DNA of 33,509 nt from an uncultured Porphyromonadaceae bacterium (GTDB lineage: Bacteria; Bacteroidota; Bacteroidia; Bacteroidales; Muribaculaceae), in contig CABQCA010000006.1 in the NCBI GenBank assembly GCA_902462525.1, positions 1 to 33,509 of the forward strand. The letters run 5' to 3'. The notes under the pieces were generated by a model. The model saw only the letters and a program-made list of their open reading frames with translations, was not told the DNA's origin and made no database searches. The number at the start of each line of letters is the position of its first letter. The stretch's first letter is position 1. Made by a program: the position numbers and the translations under genes. Shown in pieces: positions 22,710 through 31,251 of this stretch.

Positions 22710-24566
22710 TTAGTGTTTCAGCACTTTCTTGCCGTTGACAATGTAGATGCCTGCGGGCAGATTGTTCATGCCGTTCTTGTCGGCTACACGGATACCCTGG
22801 AGGTTGTAGACGGCTCCATCCGGTTCGGAACCTGTTGCAACAGCTTCGATGCCGCTTTCGGCCATGAAGACTGAGATTGCCGTGTTTTTATTTACCGTAA
22901 CAATAAATGCACCGTCGGCTGCAGGCGCTACAGCCGCACCGTCGGCCGATACCCTGATGTCGTTTTCACCGGCGGCACGGAAGGCTATCTCGGTGCCGGG
23001 CAGGACAGAACGGCTGCCGGCCCAGTCGGCAGGCACGCTGATGCGGTCGAACACAACGGTCACATCGGAGGCTCCGACGCCGGCACCGGCTGTGATGTCG
23101 GCCTTGTATGTTTCGGGATCGGATGCGAGGTAAATTTTCACTACGTCCTTGTCGGCGAGAGTCAGTTCGTAAGTTGTCGAGCCTGAGTACATCGGGCTTA
23201 CGGCCTCACCGTTTTTGTAGACATTGGCATAGGCTGCGCCGTACCACGATAGACCGAAGGGGTTGTCGCCTTCGTAAAAATTGAACTCATTGTAGCCGGT
23301 GACGATGTCGATAGTCGAGCGGTCGTTGCGCTGGAAGTTGAAGTACTGCGATGCTGCCTCGCGGCTGTCGATATATACTACGGCTTTGCTGTTGCGCTCG
23401 ATAGCACCCGAAACAACAGCAATGTTCATTCCTTCTGTCACATATATGTTGTAGGCGCCGTTGTAGTCGGCGGAATATTTCGAGCCGTCGGCTGTAACGG
23501 AGGTGATGAAGCAACCCGAAGCGGGTTTGATCTGAATCTGCGTGTTGGTTTCGCTGAGTTCTATTACGTTGTCACCGTCGTGAATCTGAATAATGTCGTT
23601 GTAGTACGATTCTCCGCGGTAGACGGTGATGTTGCTTGCATTGTCGACGTTCAGTGTAGCTTTTACGGTGCCGTATTTCTTAGCGTCAATGCTTATGGTT
23701 GTGGCTTCGGTGACGATGAAGTTGTACTGACCATAGAAGTAGACGGAGTTTCCGTTGACACTGAAAGAATTGAGCATGTAGTCGCCGGTGTTTCCGCTGA
23801 TAGTGAGATTGCTGCCTGCCTTGACGGTGAAGTTGTCGTCGTTGTAGTTGGAAACAGCTGTTCCGTCGACAGTCACGCCTGTCACAAATCCTTTGGATTC
23901 GTCGGTGGCATAGCTGAACTTCACAGGAACATCAACATCGGGGAAATTGGCGAATATCTCTATGTTATCGCCGTCGGCCGGACTGAGGCGCCATGCGCTT
24001 CCTTCTGCCGGAACTGGCTCGCCGTTCACTTTCACCTGATAGAGGGCTGAGCCGTAGTTCTTGGGTCCTATGGTGAGGGGCAGTTCGCTGGCTTTTATGT
24101 ACTTTACATCGTTCCAGCCTTCTGAGAGATCTACATAGGTGTAAGTGCCCGAGCGCTGTAATGTCACTTTCGAGGGATCGTCGACATAGATGCGGCAAGA
24201 GCCGTCGCGGGCACTGCTGGCATCGGCGGTGGTCACAGTGTATTTGGCGCCTTCATAGTAAGAACTGATGTAGAGATTACATTCGGACATGTTGGATACA
24301 TACTCCTCGGAGTCTTCTGCACCTTCCTGGCTGCGTACTACTTTGGAAAGGAAGGCATCGGCGGCTGCTTTTATCTGAACGGATTCGTATTCGTTGACGG
24401 AGAGAGCGTTGTCGCCGGCTACAAGACCTTCGAGGGCTGAGCCGTAGTTTACGCTGACACTGACACGTGCCGGATCGTCGATATTGAGTATGATATTGAC
24501 TGCATTGGCTGTGTGCGATATGCACATCACCAGCGCAGCAACGAAATAATAGTAGAATTTTTTCAT
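22710..24566 (-). CDS. Secreted protein of about six beta-repeats with sorting tail
   Basis: I do not recognise the family. The 618 residues start with a signal peptide (MKKFYYYF..., cleavage after ANA at about 22). About six units of 85-95 residues follow (near 22-112, 122-208, 213-298, 300-388, 393-483, 486-570). Several share the plan 'N-V-D-D-P-S-x-V-T-V', a 'G-x-N-x-V-x-L' turn, a 'P-L-x-I-x-P-x-x-G' strand and a 'V-x-V-N/D-G' end, suggesting tandem beta-sandwiches. Residues 571-618 (AVYNLQGIRVA...LPAGIYIVNGKKVLKH in parts) match the tails of the two following secreted proteins in style. A surface adhesin or glycan-binding role is guesswork. A long leader precedes it. Confidence 0.8.
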   Translation of the reverse strand: MKKFYYYFVAALVMCISHTANAVNIILNIDDPARVSVSVNYGSALEGLVAGDNALSVNEYESVQIKAAADAFLSKVVRSQEGAEDSEEYVSNMSECNLYISSYYEGAKYTVTTADASSARDGSCRIYVDDPSKVTLQRSGTYTYVDLSEGWNDVKYIKASELPLTIGPKNYGSALYQVKVNGEPVPAEGSAWRLSPADGDNIEIFANFPDVDVPVKFSYATDESKGFVTGVTVDGTAVSNYNDDNFTVKAGSNLTISGNTGDYMLNSFSVNGNSVYFYGQYNFIVTEATTISIDAKKYGTVKATLNVDNASNITVYRGESYYNDIIQIHDGDNVIELSETNTQIQIKPASGCFITSVTADGSKYSADYNGAYNIYVTEGMNIAVVSGAIERNSKAVVYIDSREAASQYFNFQRNDRSTIDIVTGYNEFNFYEGDNPFGLSWYGAAYANVYKNGEAVSPMYSGSTTYELTLADKDVVKIYLASDPETYKADITAGAGVGASDVTVVFDRISVPADWAGSRSVLPGTEIAFRAAGENDIRVSADGAAVAPAADGAFIVTVNKNTAISVFMAESGIEAVATGSEPDGAVYNLQGIRVADKNGMNNLPAGIYIVNGKKVLKH

Positions 24567-24869
24567 AAACTGATTGGTTTGGAATGTTGAAAAATTATGA
24601 TGGAATTATCTTTGAGCGTGATTATAAAGACTTTAAGAAATAAATGAAAGTAGAAACATATGATTCCGATTTTGGAGCGTCCGGGCTGAATATGTCTGAT
24701 TTATGTTGGAAATGAAGAGCTATTTTTTTGAAAAAAAGAAGCTGGCTCTGTATCTGTGTGAAATCACAAAATGAAGAAATTTATCTGTCTTTGTGGGAAA
24801 GACACGGCAAAGATACGAATTTTATTGAAAAAAACTAAAACAGGGGGGGGTGTTTTTGAAAAATAGTAT
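24567..24869. other. A+T-rich intergenic region with long leader and G8 tract
   Basis: No gene is seen in these 303 bases. The region holds the minus-strand promoter box at 24808-24815, an implied leader of about 235 bases for the beta-repeat protein gene, and a hairpin-forming stretch near 24714-24752 (AGAGC/GCTCT enclosing T7-GAA-A6). An uninterrupted run of eight G lies at 24843-24850, just behind the promoter. It is clearly richer in A+T than the genes around it. Confidence 0.6.
24808..24815 (-). promoter_or_regulatory. -7 box upstream of the beta-repeat protein gene
   Basis: On the minus strand TATCTTTG (24815-24808) matches TAnnTTTG exactly. No clear TTTG is found 19 bases upstream, where GTTTTAG occurs instead. 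The predicted start of transcription near 24801 would leave a leader of about 235 bases. Confidence 0.5.
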
Positions 24870-27002
24870 TTACGACAATCTCTGCTGACGGAAACGGTGC
24901 AGACCAATGCGGAGACGACGCAGCCACGGCCAGCCGGCATGAGTAAGAGAGAGGTCGGTCGAAAGGGGGTCGGTGAACGATGTGAGTGCCGGAGCCTCGC
25001 CGAATTGCTCGGGGAAAATCATCATCAGATTGTTGCGCTGGAAATTTCGCTGCAGAAAGTCGGGCAGCCCGGCCATTTCGGGTCCGTATGACACCGACTG
25101 TGCCCGTGCGCCGATGAGCACGAAGAGGTCGTCGTCCTTCACGTCGGCTGAAATCAGCACAAGGTCGTCGCCGCCTTCGGCATGGCGGAATTCGCAGCGG
25201 ATGCCGTAGTTCTCGGTGTAGATGACACCGCGTATCAGCGGCTGCATGTCGTCGGGACAGCAGAAGATTACACGGCAGCCCACCTGACGTGTCAGGCGCG
25301 CCACGGCCCGCACCCAGCGGCTGAAGCCTGTCTCGTACTGGGCGCCGCGCGGCGCCCAGACTATAATTCTGGTCACGGTGTTGGCCGGTATGAAGCATCG
25401 GCTGATGATTATCATCTTGTTGGTGGTGCGCAGCAGCGTTTCCACTTTATTGCCGAAGAATGAGTCGATAACGGTCATTCGTCGGTGCATACCGAGCAAG
25501 ACTTCGGTGATGTCGCGCTCTTCGATGGCGTTGAGAATGCCTGTGACGACATTGATGTCGTAGCGGTCGAGGCTTTCTACCTTGGTGTCGGCGGCGGCAG
25601 CAATGACCCGCACGGCCTCGAGGGAGTTGTGCGACACAGCCTTTGCCTGCGGAGTGTTGTCGGAGCGTACGTGGAGAGCGTAGAAACTGTGGCGTCCGCG
25701 GTCGTTGCGTATCAGCACCGCCATTTCCATAAGGGCTGATGCGGTCAGTGGATTGGCCACGGCAATGAGAGTGTTGTTGACGCGCGTGCGGCGGATAATT
25801 CCGTCGCCGTCGTCGTCGATCATCTTAACTTTAAGTTTTGTTGCTGCCGAGGCTGTGATTATAGGCGCCACGGCGCAGGTGGCGAGTATGACTACGATGG
25901 TACTGTTGAGGATACGTTCGTCGAGCATGCCCATATTGTAGCCCACGGCGACAACGGCGAGGGCTACGGCCGTATGAGCCGCCGTGAGCCCGAACATCAC
26001 ATTTCGGCTGAAGCCGTCGAAGCGGTTGATTTTCTGGGCTATCCATGCGGGGAGCCACTTTCCGGCAAGAGCGACCGCTATCATGACGGCGGCAATGGAA
26101 AGGGTGTCGGTGTCGGCGAGAAGACGCAGATTTATCATCATGCCCACGCTGATGAGGAAGTAGGGAATGAAGAGCGCGTTGCCAACGAACTCGATGGAGC
26201 TCATCAGCGGTGAGGCCATCGGCACATAGCGGTTCAGCACAAGGCCGGCGAAGAAAGCGCCGAGTACGCTCTCAAGGCCTATGGCGCGGGCCGAGGTAGC
26301 GGCAAGGAACACCAGTACGAGCACAAAGACATACTGAAGCACCTTGTCGGAATATTTTTTGAAGAAGCGGCGGGTGAGCCTCGGATAGACGTAGAGGATT
26401 ACACCGACCCACACGATGAGCCGGAGACCAAGCAGGAGTATTTCGGCGATGTTGAAGTAGCCTTCGCGGGCCACACTGACAGTGGCGCCCAGTACGAGGA
26501 GGGCGCCGATGACGGCCACTATGGTGCCCACGATGGCTATGAGCACCGCCGGTGCTTTGGTTATGCCGAGTCGTGCGGCCACGGGGTAGGACAGCAGGGT
26601 GTGCGAGGCGTACATCGCGCCCAGCAGCATGGACGTGAGCCAGTCGAGCCGCAGCAGGTATTTGCTTGTCATCACTCCCAGTGCCAGCGGAACCACAAGT
26701 GTGAGCATGCCGAAAAGCAGTCCGCGACGCAGGTTCAGCCGCAGGTGGTACATGTCGATTTCGAGTCCGGCCAGGAACATGAGGTAGAGCAGTCCTACCT
26801 GTCCGAAGACGGCGAACGACGAATCGTTGGCAAGAATATTGAAGCCGTAGGGGCCCACCACCACGCCGGCTACTATCATGCCTATGATGTGCGGTATCCG
26901 CAGCTTATTGAGGAGTATCGGCGCAAGAAGTATGATAGCCAGCACGATAAGAAATATCTGTACCGGTTCTGTCACCAGAGCTTGCGTCGCGAATGATGTC
27001 AT
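24870..27002 (-). CDS. CPA2-family cation:proton antiporter with C-terminal cytoplasmic domain
   Basis: This is a 710-residue membrane protein. The N-terminal 400 or so residues form about 12 hydrophobic helices of the sodium/hydrogen exchanger fold, with IPHIIGMIVAGVVVGPYGF near 35 and VLGAFFAGLVLNR in the middle as typical segments. Residues from about 430 form a soluble domain like the universal-stress-type domains attached to bacterial antiporters, perhaps a regulatory sensor. It exchanges Na+ or K+ for protons across the inner membrane; the ion cannot be told from sequence. The ATG at 27002 overlaps the asd stop (ATGA), so the two are translated together. The frame is open further upstream but lies within asd. 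Confidence 0.9.
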   Translation of the reverse strand: MTSFATQALVTEPVQIFLIVLAIILLAPILLNKLRIPHIIGMIVAGVVVGPYGFNILANDSSFAVFGQVGLLYLMFLAGLEIDMYHLRLNLRRGLLFGMLTLVVPLALGVMTSKYLLRLDWLTSMLLGAMYASHTLLSYPVAARLGITKAPAVLIAIVGTIVAVIGALLVLGATVSVAREGYFNIAEILLLGLRLIVWVGVILYVYPRLTRRFFKKYSDKVLQYVFVLVLVFLAATSARAIGLESVLGAFFAGLVLNRYVPMASPLMSSIEFVGNALFIPYFLISVGMMINLRLLADTDTLSIAAVMIAVALAGKWLPAWIAQKINRFDGFSRNVMFGLTAAHTAVALAVVAVGYNMGMLDERILNSTIVVILATCAVAPIITASAATKLKVKMIDDDGDGIIRRTRVNNTLIAVANPLTASALMEMAVLIRNDRGRHSFYALHVRSDNTPQAKAVSHNSLEAVRVIAAAADTKVESLDRYDINVVTGILNAIEERDITEVLLGMHRRMTVIDSFFGNKVETLLRTTNKMIIISRCFIPANTVTRIIVWAPRGAQYETGFSRWVRAVARLTRQVGCRVIFCCPDDMQPLIRGVIYTENYGIRCEFRHAEGGDDLVLISADVKDDDLFVLIGARAQSVSYGPEMAGLPDFLQRNFQRNNLMMIFPEQFGEAPALTSFTDPLSTDLSLTHAGWPWLRRLRIGLHRFRQQRLS

Positions 27003-28012
27003 GAGCGGTTCTCCATGATATACTGTGCTATCTGGACGGCGTTGAGTGCGGCGCCCTTGCGTATCTGGTCGGCTACCGCCCAGAACGACAGCCCGCAGGG
27101 ATTGGTCAGGTCGGCGCGTATGCGGCCTATATACACCGGATCGGTGCCGGCTACATCGGCGGGCATGGGGTAGCCCAGTGCCTCGGCCTTGTCGATGAGG
27201 ACGATACCCTTTGCCGTAGCGAAGGCGTAGCGGGCTTCGGTGACACTCACGGGTTCTTCGGTCTCGACCCATATGGCTTCGCTGTGGGCCCGAAGCACCG
27301 GCACTCGCACACAGGTGGCGCTGACGTTGAGTCTGGGTGCGTGCATTATCTTCTTGGTCTCATGGTACATCTTCATCTCCTCGCGGGTGTAGCCGTTGTC
27401 GGTGAAGGTGTCGATGTGGGGTATGAGGTTGTAAGCCAGCTGACTGACAAATTTCTTTGTTTCCGGTTTTTCGCCGCGCACTATCTGTGCGGTCTGTTTT
27501 TCAAGTTCTTCCATGCCCGAGGCTCCCGCGCCGCTCGCCGCCTGATAGGTGGCCACATGCACACGCCGTATCGCCGACAGGCGGTTGATGGGGTTGAGTG
27601 CCACAACCATCTGTATTGTGGTGCAGTTCGGATTGGCTATGATGCGCCGCGGAGCCTCGAGAGCATCGCTGCCGTTGACTTCGGGCACCACCAGAGGCAC
27701 ATCGTCGTCCATGCGGAAAGCGCTCGAATTATCGATCATCACGGCTCCGCCCGAAGTGATTACATCTGCATATTCCTTCGACACCGAGGCACCGGCCGAT
27801 ACGAACGCGAAATCAAGGCCTTCGAAATCGGCCGGATTGTCGGTGAGTACGCGCACCGGCTGCGTCTCGCCGCCACGGAAGCTATAGGTGCGGCCGGCGC
27901 TGCGCTCCGAGCCGAAAAGCCTCAGCTCGTCGACGGGAAATTCGTTTTCCGACAATATGCGCAGAAATTCCTGCCCCACGGCGCCTGAAGCGCCCACAAT
28001 AGCAATCTTCAT
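26999..28012 (-). CDS. asd: Aspartate-semialdehyde dehydrogenase
   Basis: This 337-residue enzyme reduces aspartyl phosphate to aspartate semialdehyde, the branch point for lysine/diaminopimelate, threonine and methionine synthesis. The nucleotide loop GASGAVGQ is at residues 7-14, the catalytic cysteine is C130 in NPNCTT, and the catalytic histidine is H243 in VPVLRAHSE. QAASGAGASG near 157 is also typical. Length is normal. It is the first gene of a two-gene unit with the antiporter and has a near-perfect promoter directly upstream. Confidence 0.96.
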   Translation of the reverse strand: MKIAIVGASGAVGQEFLRILSENEFPVDELRLFGSERSAGRTYSFRGGETQPVRVLTDNPADFEGLDFAFVSAGASVSKEYADVITSGGAVMIDNSSAFRMDDDVPLVVPEVNGSDALEAPRRIIANPNCTTIQMVVALNPINRLSAIRRVHVATYQAASGAGASGMEELEKQTAQIVRGEKPETKKFVSQLAYNLIPHIDTFTDNGYTREEMKMYHETKKIMHAPRLNVSATCVRVPVLRAHSEAIWVETEEPVSVTEARYAFATAKGIVLIDKAEALGYPMPADVAGTDPVYIGRIRADLTNPCGLSFWAVADQIRKGAALNAVQIAQYIMENRS

Positions 28013-28058
28013 TTTTTTATCTGATAATCTATGGTGTGTATATGTGTATTACGGAGTG

Positions 28059-28089
28059 CAAAGGTACGCAAAAACGGTGTAGCGGCAAA
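28059..28089 (-). promoter_or_regulatory. Promoter of asd
   Basis: Read on the minus strand, TTTG (28089-28086), a 19-base spacer and TACCTTTG (28066-28059) match the Bacteroidetes primary-sigma consensus. The spacer length equals that of the thiamine promoter. Its -33 box lies just past the stop codon of the phosphatase gene. Confidence 0.75.
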
Positions 28090-28091
28090 AG

Positions 28092-29402
28092 TTATTTCGC
28101 ACCTTTGGCCTCTGAGGCTTCGTATCGGGCTATCTTGTTGCGGAAATAGCTGCTTACATCGGCCCAGCGGTAGAAATGGGGCGCGGCTTCGGCTACCGGC
28201 AGGGCGGCGTCGCGTTCGTTGAGCAACACACGCACCAGAACATCGCTGCCCGGGCGCCGGTAGAATACAAACTGAATGTTCGATGCCATGGGAAAGTAGC
28301 GGTAGGCACCCCAGCGGTCGTGGAGGGCGGCAAGGTCGGTGGTTGAATATCCGGCATCGTCGAGTTCGAAGAAAACAGCCGTAGGAAGCACCACGCTTTC
28401 ATGGCCGAAACGCATGGTGGCGCCGTTGGCGGCACCGGCGGCGGCAGCGTCGCCGTCGTCGAGGATGTCCTTGTAGAGCTTTAGCTGGCTGAAGGGCATC
28501 ACATTGCCCGTCAGCGGTGTATTGCCGCTCTGGAAGTACCAGTCGGTATTGTTTACTTTCCAAAGTTCGAAACATTCTTCGGGCGTGAAGAGGTCCATGT
28601 AGCCGAGGTCAGGCTCGCTGTGGCTTTGCATGTTGGAGCCGACATAGAAAATGTCGTATATCAGCCGCGCCGGGGCCGCGATGTTCTTCTTTGCCCGGAC
28701 AGGATCGGAGAACAGAACTCCGAACAGACGGTCGGTCGCTGCGGCGTCTTTTGTGGCGGCGATTGCCGAGTCGCACATGGCATTGTATCTGTCGGCCAGA
28801 CGCCAGTGGTTGTGGTAGTCGTTCATTCGGGGCATATCGGCTTCGCTGGCATCATGCACGAATGTGATTCCGGGACTGAGCGACTGCAGTTCAAGGCACT
28901 CGGCCATCATCGACATTATGCAGCGTATCACCACAGTAGAACGGGCTGTTATCACCGGAGAGCCGTCATATACCTCAGGGAATGCCTTGTAGAGGCGACG
29001 TGCGATTCCGCGGTGCTGGGCCGCGCCGATATCTGTGAGCTCGCCGGTGCGGCCCTGCGACATTGCCTTGACACGACGCAGACAGTCCAGCACACGCCGG
29101 CCTTCGGCGGTTAAAATACCGGCCGAATCGGCCCGTTCGAGTGGCTTCAGAGCGTTGTCGTACTCGTTGTCGCTCATAAGAAAGCGCGAGCCGTGGCGTG
29201 CATACGAACTTATATAGCAGGGCGTGTAGCCGTCGGGAACGTTGACGGCGGCTATCGAATCGGGGGCCGGATACACACGGTAGTTCGCCGCCGACAGATT
29301 TTTGTCGGCAAGTATTTCCTCGCGAGGCGAGGCGGCGTGCGCGCTTGCGGCGCACAGTGCCGTCAGCACGGCACATAGACAAAACAGTCGTCGCATTCTC
29401 AT
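28092..29402 (-). CDS. Secreted histidine-type phosphatase (acid phosphatase / MINPP-like)
   Basis: The 436-residue protein has a signal peptide (MRMRRLFCLCAVLTALCAAS, cleavage after AHA at about 23). The branch-2 histidine phosphatase motif is RHGSR at 69-73, with H70 as nucleophile, and a late FGHES (H334, E335) is the likely proton-donor site. The overall size and the GHE type resemble the inositol-polyphosphate (phytase-like) phosphatases of Bacteroides, but acid phosphatases with other substrates have the same layout. It would act in the periplasm or outside. The frame stays open far upstream, but the signal peptide fixes the start at 29402, with an alternative at 29396. Confidence 0.85.
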   Translation of the reverse strand: MRMRRLFCLCAVLTALCAASAHAASPREEILADKNLSAANYRVYPAPDSIAAVNVPDGYTPCYISSYARHGSRFLMSDNEYDNALKPLERADSAGILTAEGRRVLDCLRRVKAMSQGRTGELTDIGAAQHRGIARRLYKAFPEVYDGSPVITARSTVVIRCIMSMMAECLELQSLSPGITFVHDASEADMPRMNDYHNHWRLADRYNAMCDSAIAATKDAAATDRLFGVLFSDPVRAKKNIAAPARLIYDIFYVGSNMQSHSEPDLGYMDLFTPEECFELWKVNNTDWYFQSGNTPLTGNVMPFSQLKLYKDILDDGDAAAAGAANGATMRFGHESVVLPTAVFFELDDAGYSTTDLAALHDRWGAYRYFPMASNIQFVFYRRPGSDVLVRVLLNERDAALPVAEAAPHFYRWADVSSYFRNKIARYEASEAKGAK

Positions 29403-29423
29403 GATATTGTTCGGTTCACACTG

Positions 29424-29431
29424 CAAAAATA
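29424..29431 (-). promoter_or_regulatory. -7 box of the histidine phosphatase gene
   Basis: TATTTTTG on the minus strand (29431-29424) fits TAnnTTTG and lies 22 bases before the start codon. A TTTG is found only 12 bases upstream, too close for the usual spacing. Confidence 0.45.
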
Positions 29432-29485
29432 CTAAAAAACCTGCAAACTGCGCATCCCTCGCCGGTGCATTACGGCATTTTTTTG

Positions 29486-29493
29486 TATCTTTG
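29486..29493 (+). promoter_or_regulatory. -7 box of the sigma-54 activator operon
   Basis: TATCTTTG followed by CATCCTAA precedes the ATG at 29502 by only eight bases. If this is the promoter, transcription starts at or next to the start codon and the mRNA is nearly leaderless. No TTTG is visible 19 bases upstream. Confidence 0.55.
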
Positions 29494-29501
29494 CATCCTA
29501 A

Positions 29502-30746
29502 ATGGAAAATAAAGGTTCTTACAACGTATCGGCTGCCGTACAGCAGGCCAAACTGCGCTACGGCATAGTGGGCAACGCTCCTGCACTCATCGAGGCTGTG
29601 GAGCGTGCCCTGCGTGTGGCGCCTATCGACCTGTCGGTGCTCGTGACGGGCGAAAGCGGCACCGGCAAGGAGTTTTTTCCGCAGATTATCCATGGAGCGG
29701 GTGCCCGAAAGCATTCGCGCTACATCGCTGTGAACTGCGGCGCCATTCCCGAAGGGACCATAGATTCCGAGCTTTTCGGTCATGAGAAAGGCGCTTTCAC
29801 AGGTGCGGTCGATTCGCGCAAGGGTTACTTCGAGGAGGCCGACGGAGGCACTATTTTCCTCGACGAGGTAGCCGAACTGCCGCTGACGACGCAGGCACGT
29901 CTGCTGCGTGTGCTTGAGAGCGGCGAGTTCCTGAAGGTCGGATCGAGCACGGTGCAGAAGACCAATATCCGCGTGGTTGCCGCCACCAATGTCGACCTGC
30001 AGCGTGCCGTCGCCGAGGGCCGTTTCCGCGAGGACCTTTATTATCGTCTTTCTACCATTCAGATTCATGTGCCGCCGCTGCGCGACCGGGGCTCCGACAT
30101 ACGCCTGCTGGCCCGGCGCTTCGCCTCGGGCTTCGCCGAGCGCTACAGCATGCCGCCGGTAAGCTTCGGCGAGGAGGCCGAGGCAATGATGCGCCACTAC
30201 CGCTGGCCCGGCAATGTGCGCCAGCTCAAGAATGTGGTGGAGCAGATGGGACTTTTTGAGGCCGGACACGAAATCGACGCCGACACTCTCCGCAAGTATC
30301 TGCCTGCCGCGGGCGAATCCTATATGCCGGCGACTGCCGCCGCCGCTCACAGCTATGAGCGCGAGCGCGACATGCTGCTGGGCATGATTTTCAATCTGCA
30401 GAGCCGCATCGACGGTCTCCAGCAGCAACTCGACAGTGCCGCGCAGCCGGCGCACCGCGATGTGCTGCACGACGCCGTGATAGCCCGCGAGAGCACCGTG
30501 CCGGCGCCGCAGTACCCCACATCGCTCGTAGTGACTCCGAAGGAGAGTCCGAAGGTCGATGTCGGTTATTCGGAAGTCGACGATTCCGATGATGCCGACG
30601 GGCCCGAGACACTCCGCGACACTGAGCGCGAGGCTATCCGAAGCGCTCTCGAGCGCAACGAAGGACGCCGCAAGGCCGCTGCCGCCGAGCTGCGCATTTC
30701 GGAGCGTACACTATACCGTAAAATCAAAGAATATGGGCTGGAATAA
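29502..30746 (+). CDS. Sigma-54-interacting AAA+ transcriptional activator
   Basis: This 414-residue protein has Walker A GESGTGKE (50-57), the sigma-54-contacting GAFTGA loop (97-102), Walker B GGTIFLDE (115-122) and the arginine-rich FREDLYYRL segment near 175. A coiled-coil-like segment near 285-310 and a low-complexity region follow. A Fis-type helix-turn-helix ends the protein (about 375-414, RKAAAAELRISERTLYRKI). It lacks a receiver or GAF domain in front of the AAA+ module, so its input is unknown. It is the first gene of a unit whose next gene, an LptE-like lipoprotein, overlaps its end by 14 bases. Confidence 0.93.
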   Translation: MENKGSYNVSAAVQQAKLRYGIVGNAPALIEAVERALRVAPIDLSVLVTGESGTGKEFFPQIIHGAGARKHSRYIAVNCGAIPEGTIDSELFGHEKGAFTGAVDSRKGYFEEADGGTIFLDEVAELPLTTQARLLRVLESGEFLKVGSSTVQKTNIRVVAATNVDLQRAVAEGRFREDLYYRLSTIQIHVPPLRDRGSDIRLLARRFASGFAERYSMPPVSFGEEAEAMMRHYRWPGNVRQLKNVVEQMGLFEAGHEIDADTLRKYLPAAGESYMPATAAAAHSYERERDMLLGMIFNLQSRIDGLQQQLDSAAQPAHRDVLHDAVIARESTVPAPQYPTSLVVTPKESPKVDVGYSEVDDSDDADGPETLRDTEREAIRSALERNEGRRKAAAAELRISERTLYRKIKEYGLE

Positions 30747-31251
30747 AATATATGCCGCTGCTGTGTCGCTGCTGATGATGGTGGCTGTGGCAGGCTGCCG
30801 GATAAGCTACAAATTCAACGGCTCGGCGCTTGACTATACGGTCTACAAGACCATCAGCGTGTCGCAGTTCCCTATCCGTGCGGCTCTTGTCTATCCGCCG
30901 CTCCAGTCGGTGTTCGAGAACCAGCTTCTCGACTATATCGACCGCAACACGCGCCTGCAGGTGGTGGAACAGGGTGCCGACCTTCAGCTCGAAGGCGAAA
31001 TCACGGGCTACAATCTGTCGCCGCAGGCCGTGGGCCAGGATGGCTATGCCTCCCAGACCCGCCTCACAATCACCGTGCGCGTAAAGTACACCGACAATAA
31101 AGCCGAGGGAAAGAACGTGGATCAGAGTTTCAGCGCCTATCAGGATTTTCCGAGCACTGAAATGCTGACCGATGTTCAGGATCAGCTCATCGAGGAAATC
31201 AGCAAAGAACTTGTACAACTGATATTCAACGCCACTCTCGGCGACTGGTGA
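30733..31251 (+). CDS. lptE: LptE-like lipoprotein
   Basis: The 172-residue protein has a lipoprotein signal with C22 in VAVAGC and the LptE-like opening CRISYKFNG. It is followed by YKTISVSQFPIRA and a pattern of strands and helices ending in ISKELVQLIFNATLGDW, as in Bacteroidetes LptE. LptE plugs the LptD barrel and helps insert lipopolysaccharide in the outer membrane. It begins inside the end of the sigma-54 activator gene, and its stop overlaps the next gene (TGATG). No lptD is in the window. Confidence 0.85.
   Translation: MGWNKIYAAAVSLLMMVAVAGCRISYKFNGSALDYTVYKTISVSQFPIRAALVYPPLQSVFENQLLDYIDRNTRLQVVEQGADLQLEGEITGYNLSPQAVGQDGYASQTRLTITVRVKYTDNKAEGKNVDQSFSAYQDFPSTEMLTDVQDQLIEEISKELVQLIFNATLGDW

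Noticed and set aside
16561..24566. Secreted-protein cluster as a polysaccharide utilization locus
   Set aside because: No SusC/SusD pair, glycoside hydrolase or hybrid two-component gene is present.
29403..30470. Upstream extension of the histidine phosphatase frame across the sigma-54 activator gene
   Set aside because: The extension is antisense to a clearly coding AAA+ gene, and the phosphatase has its signal peptide and -7 box at 29402-29431.
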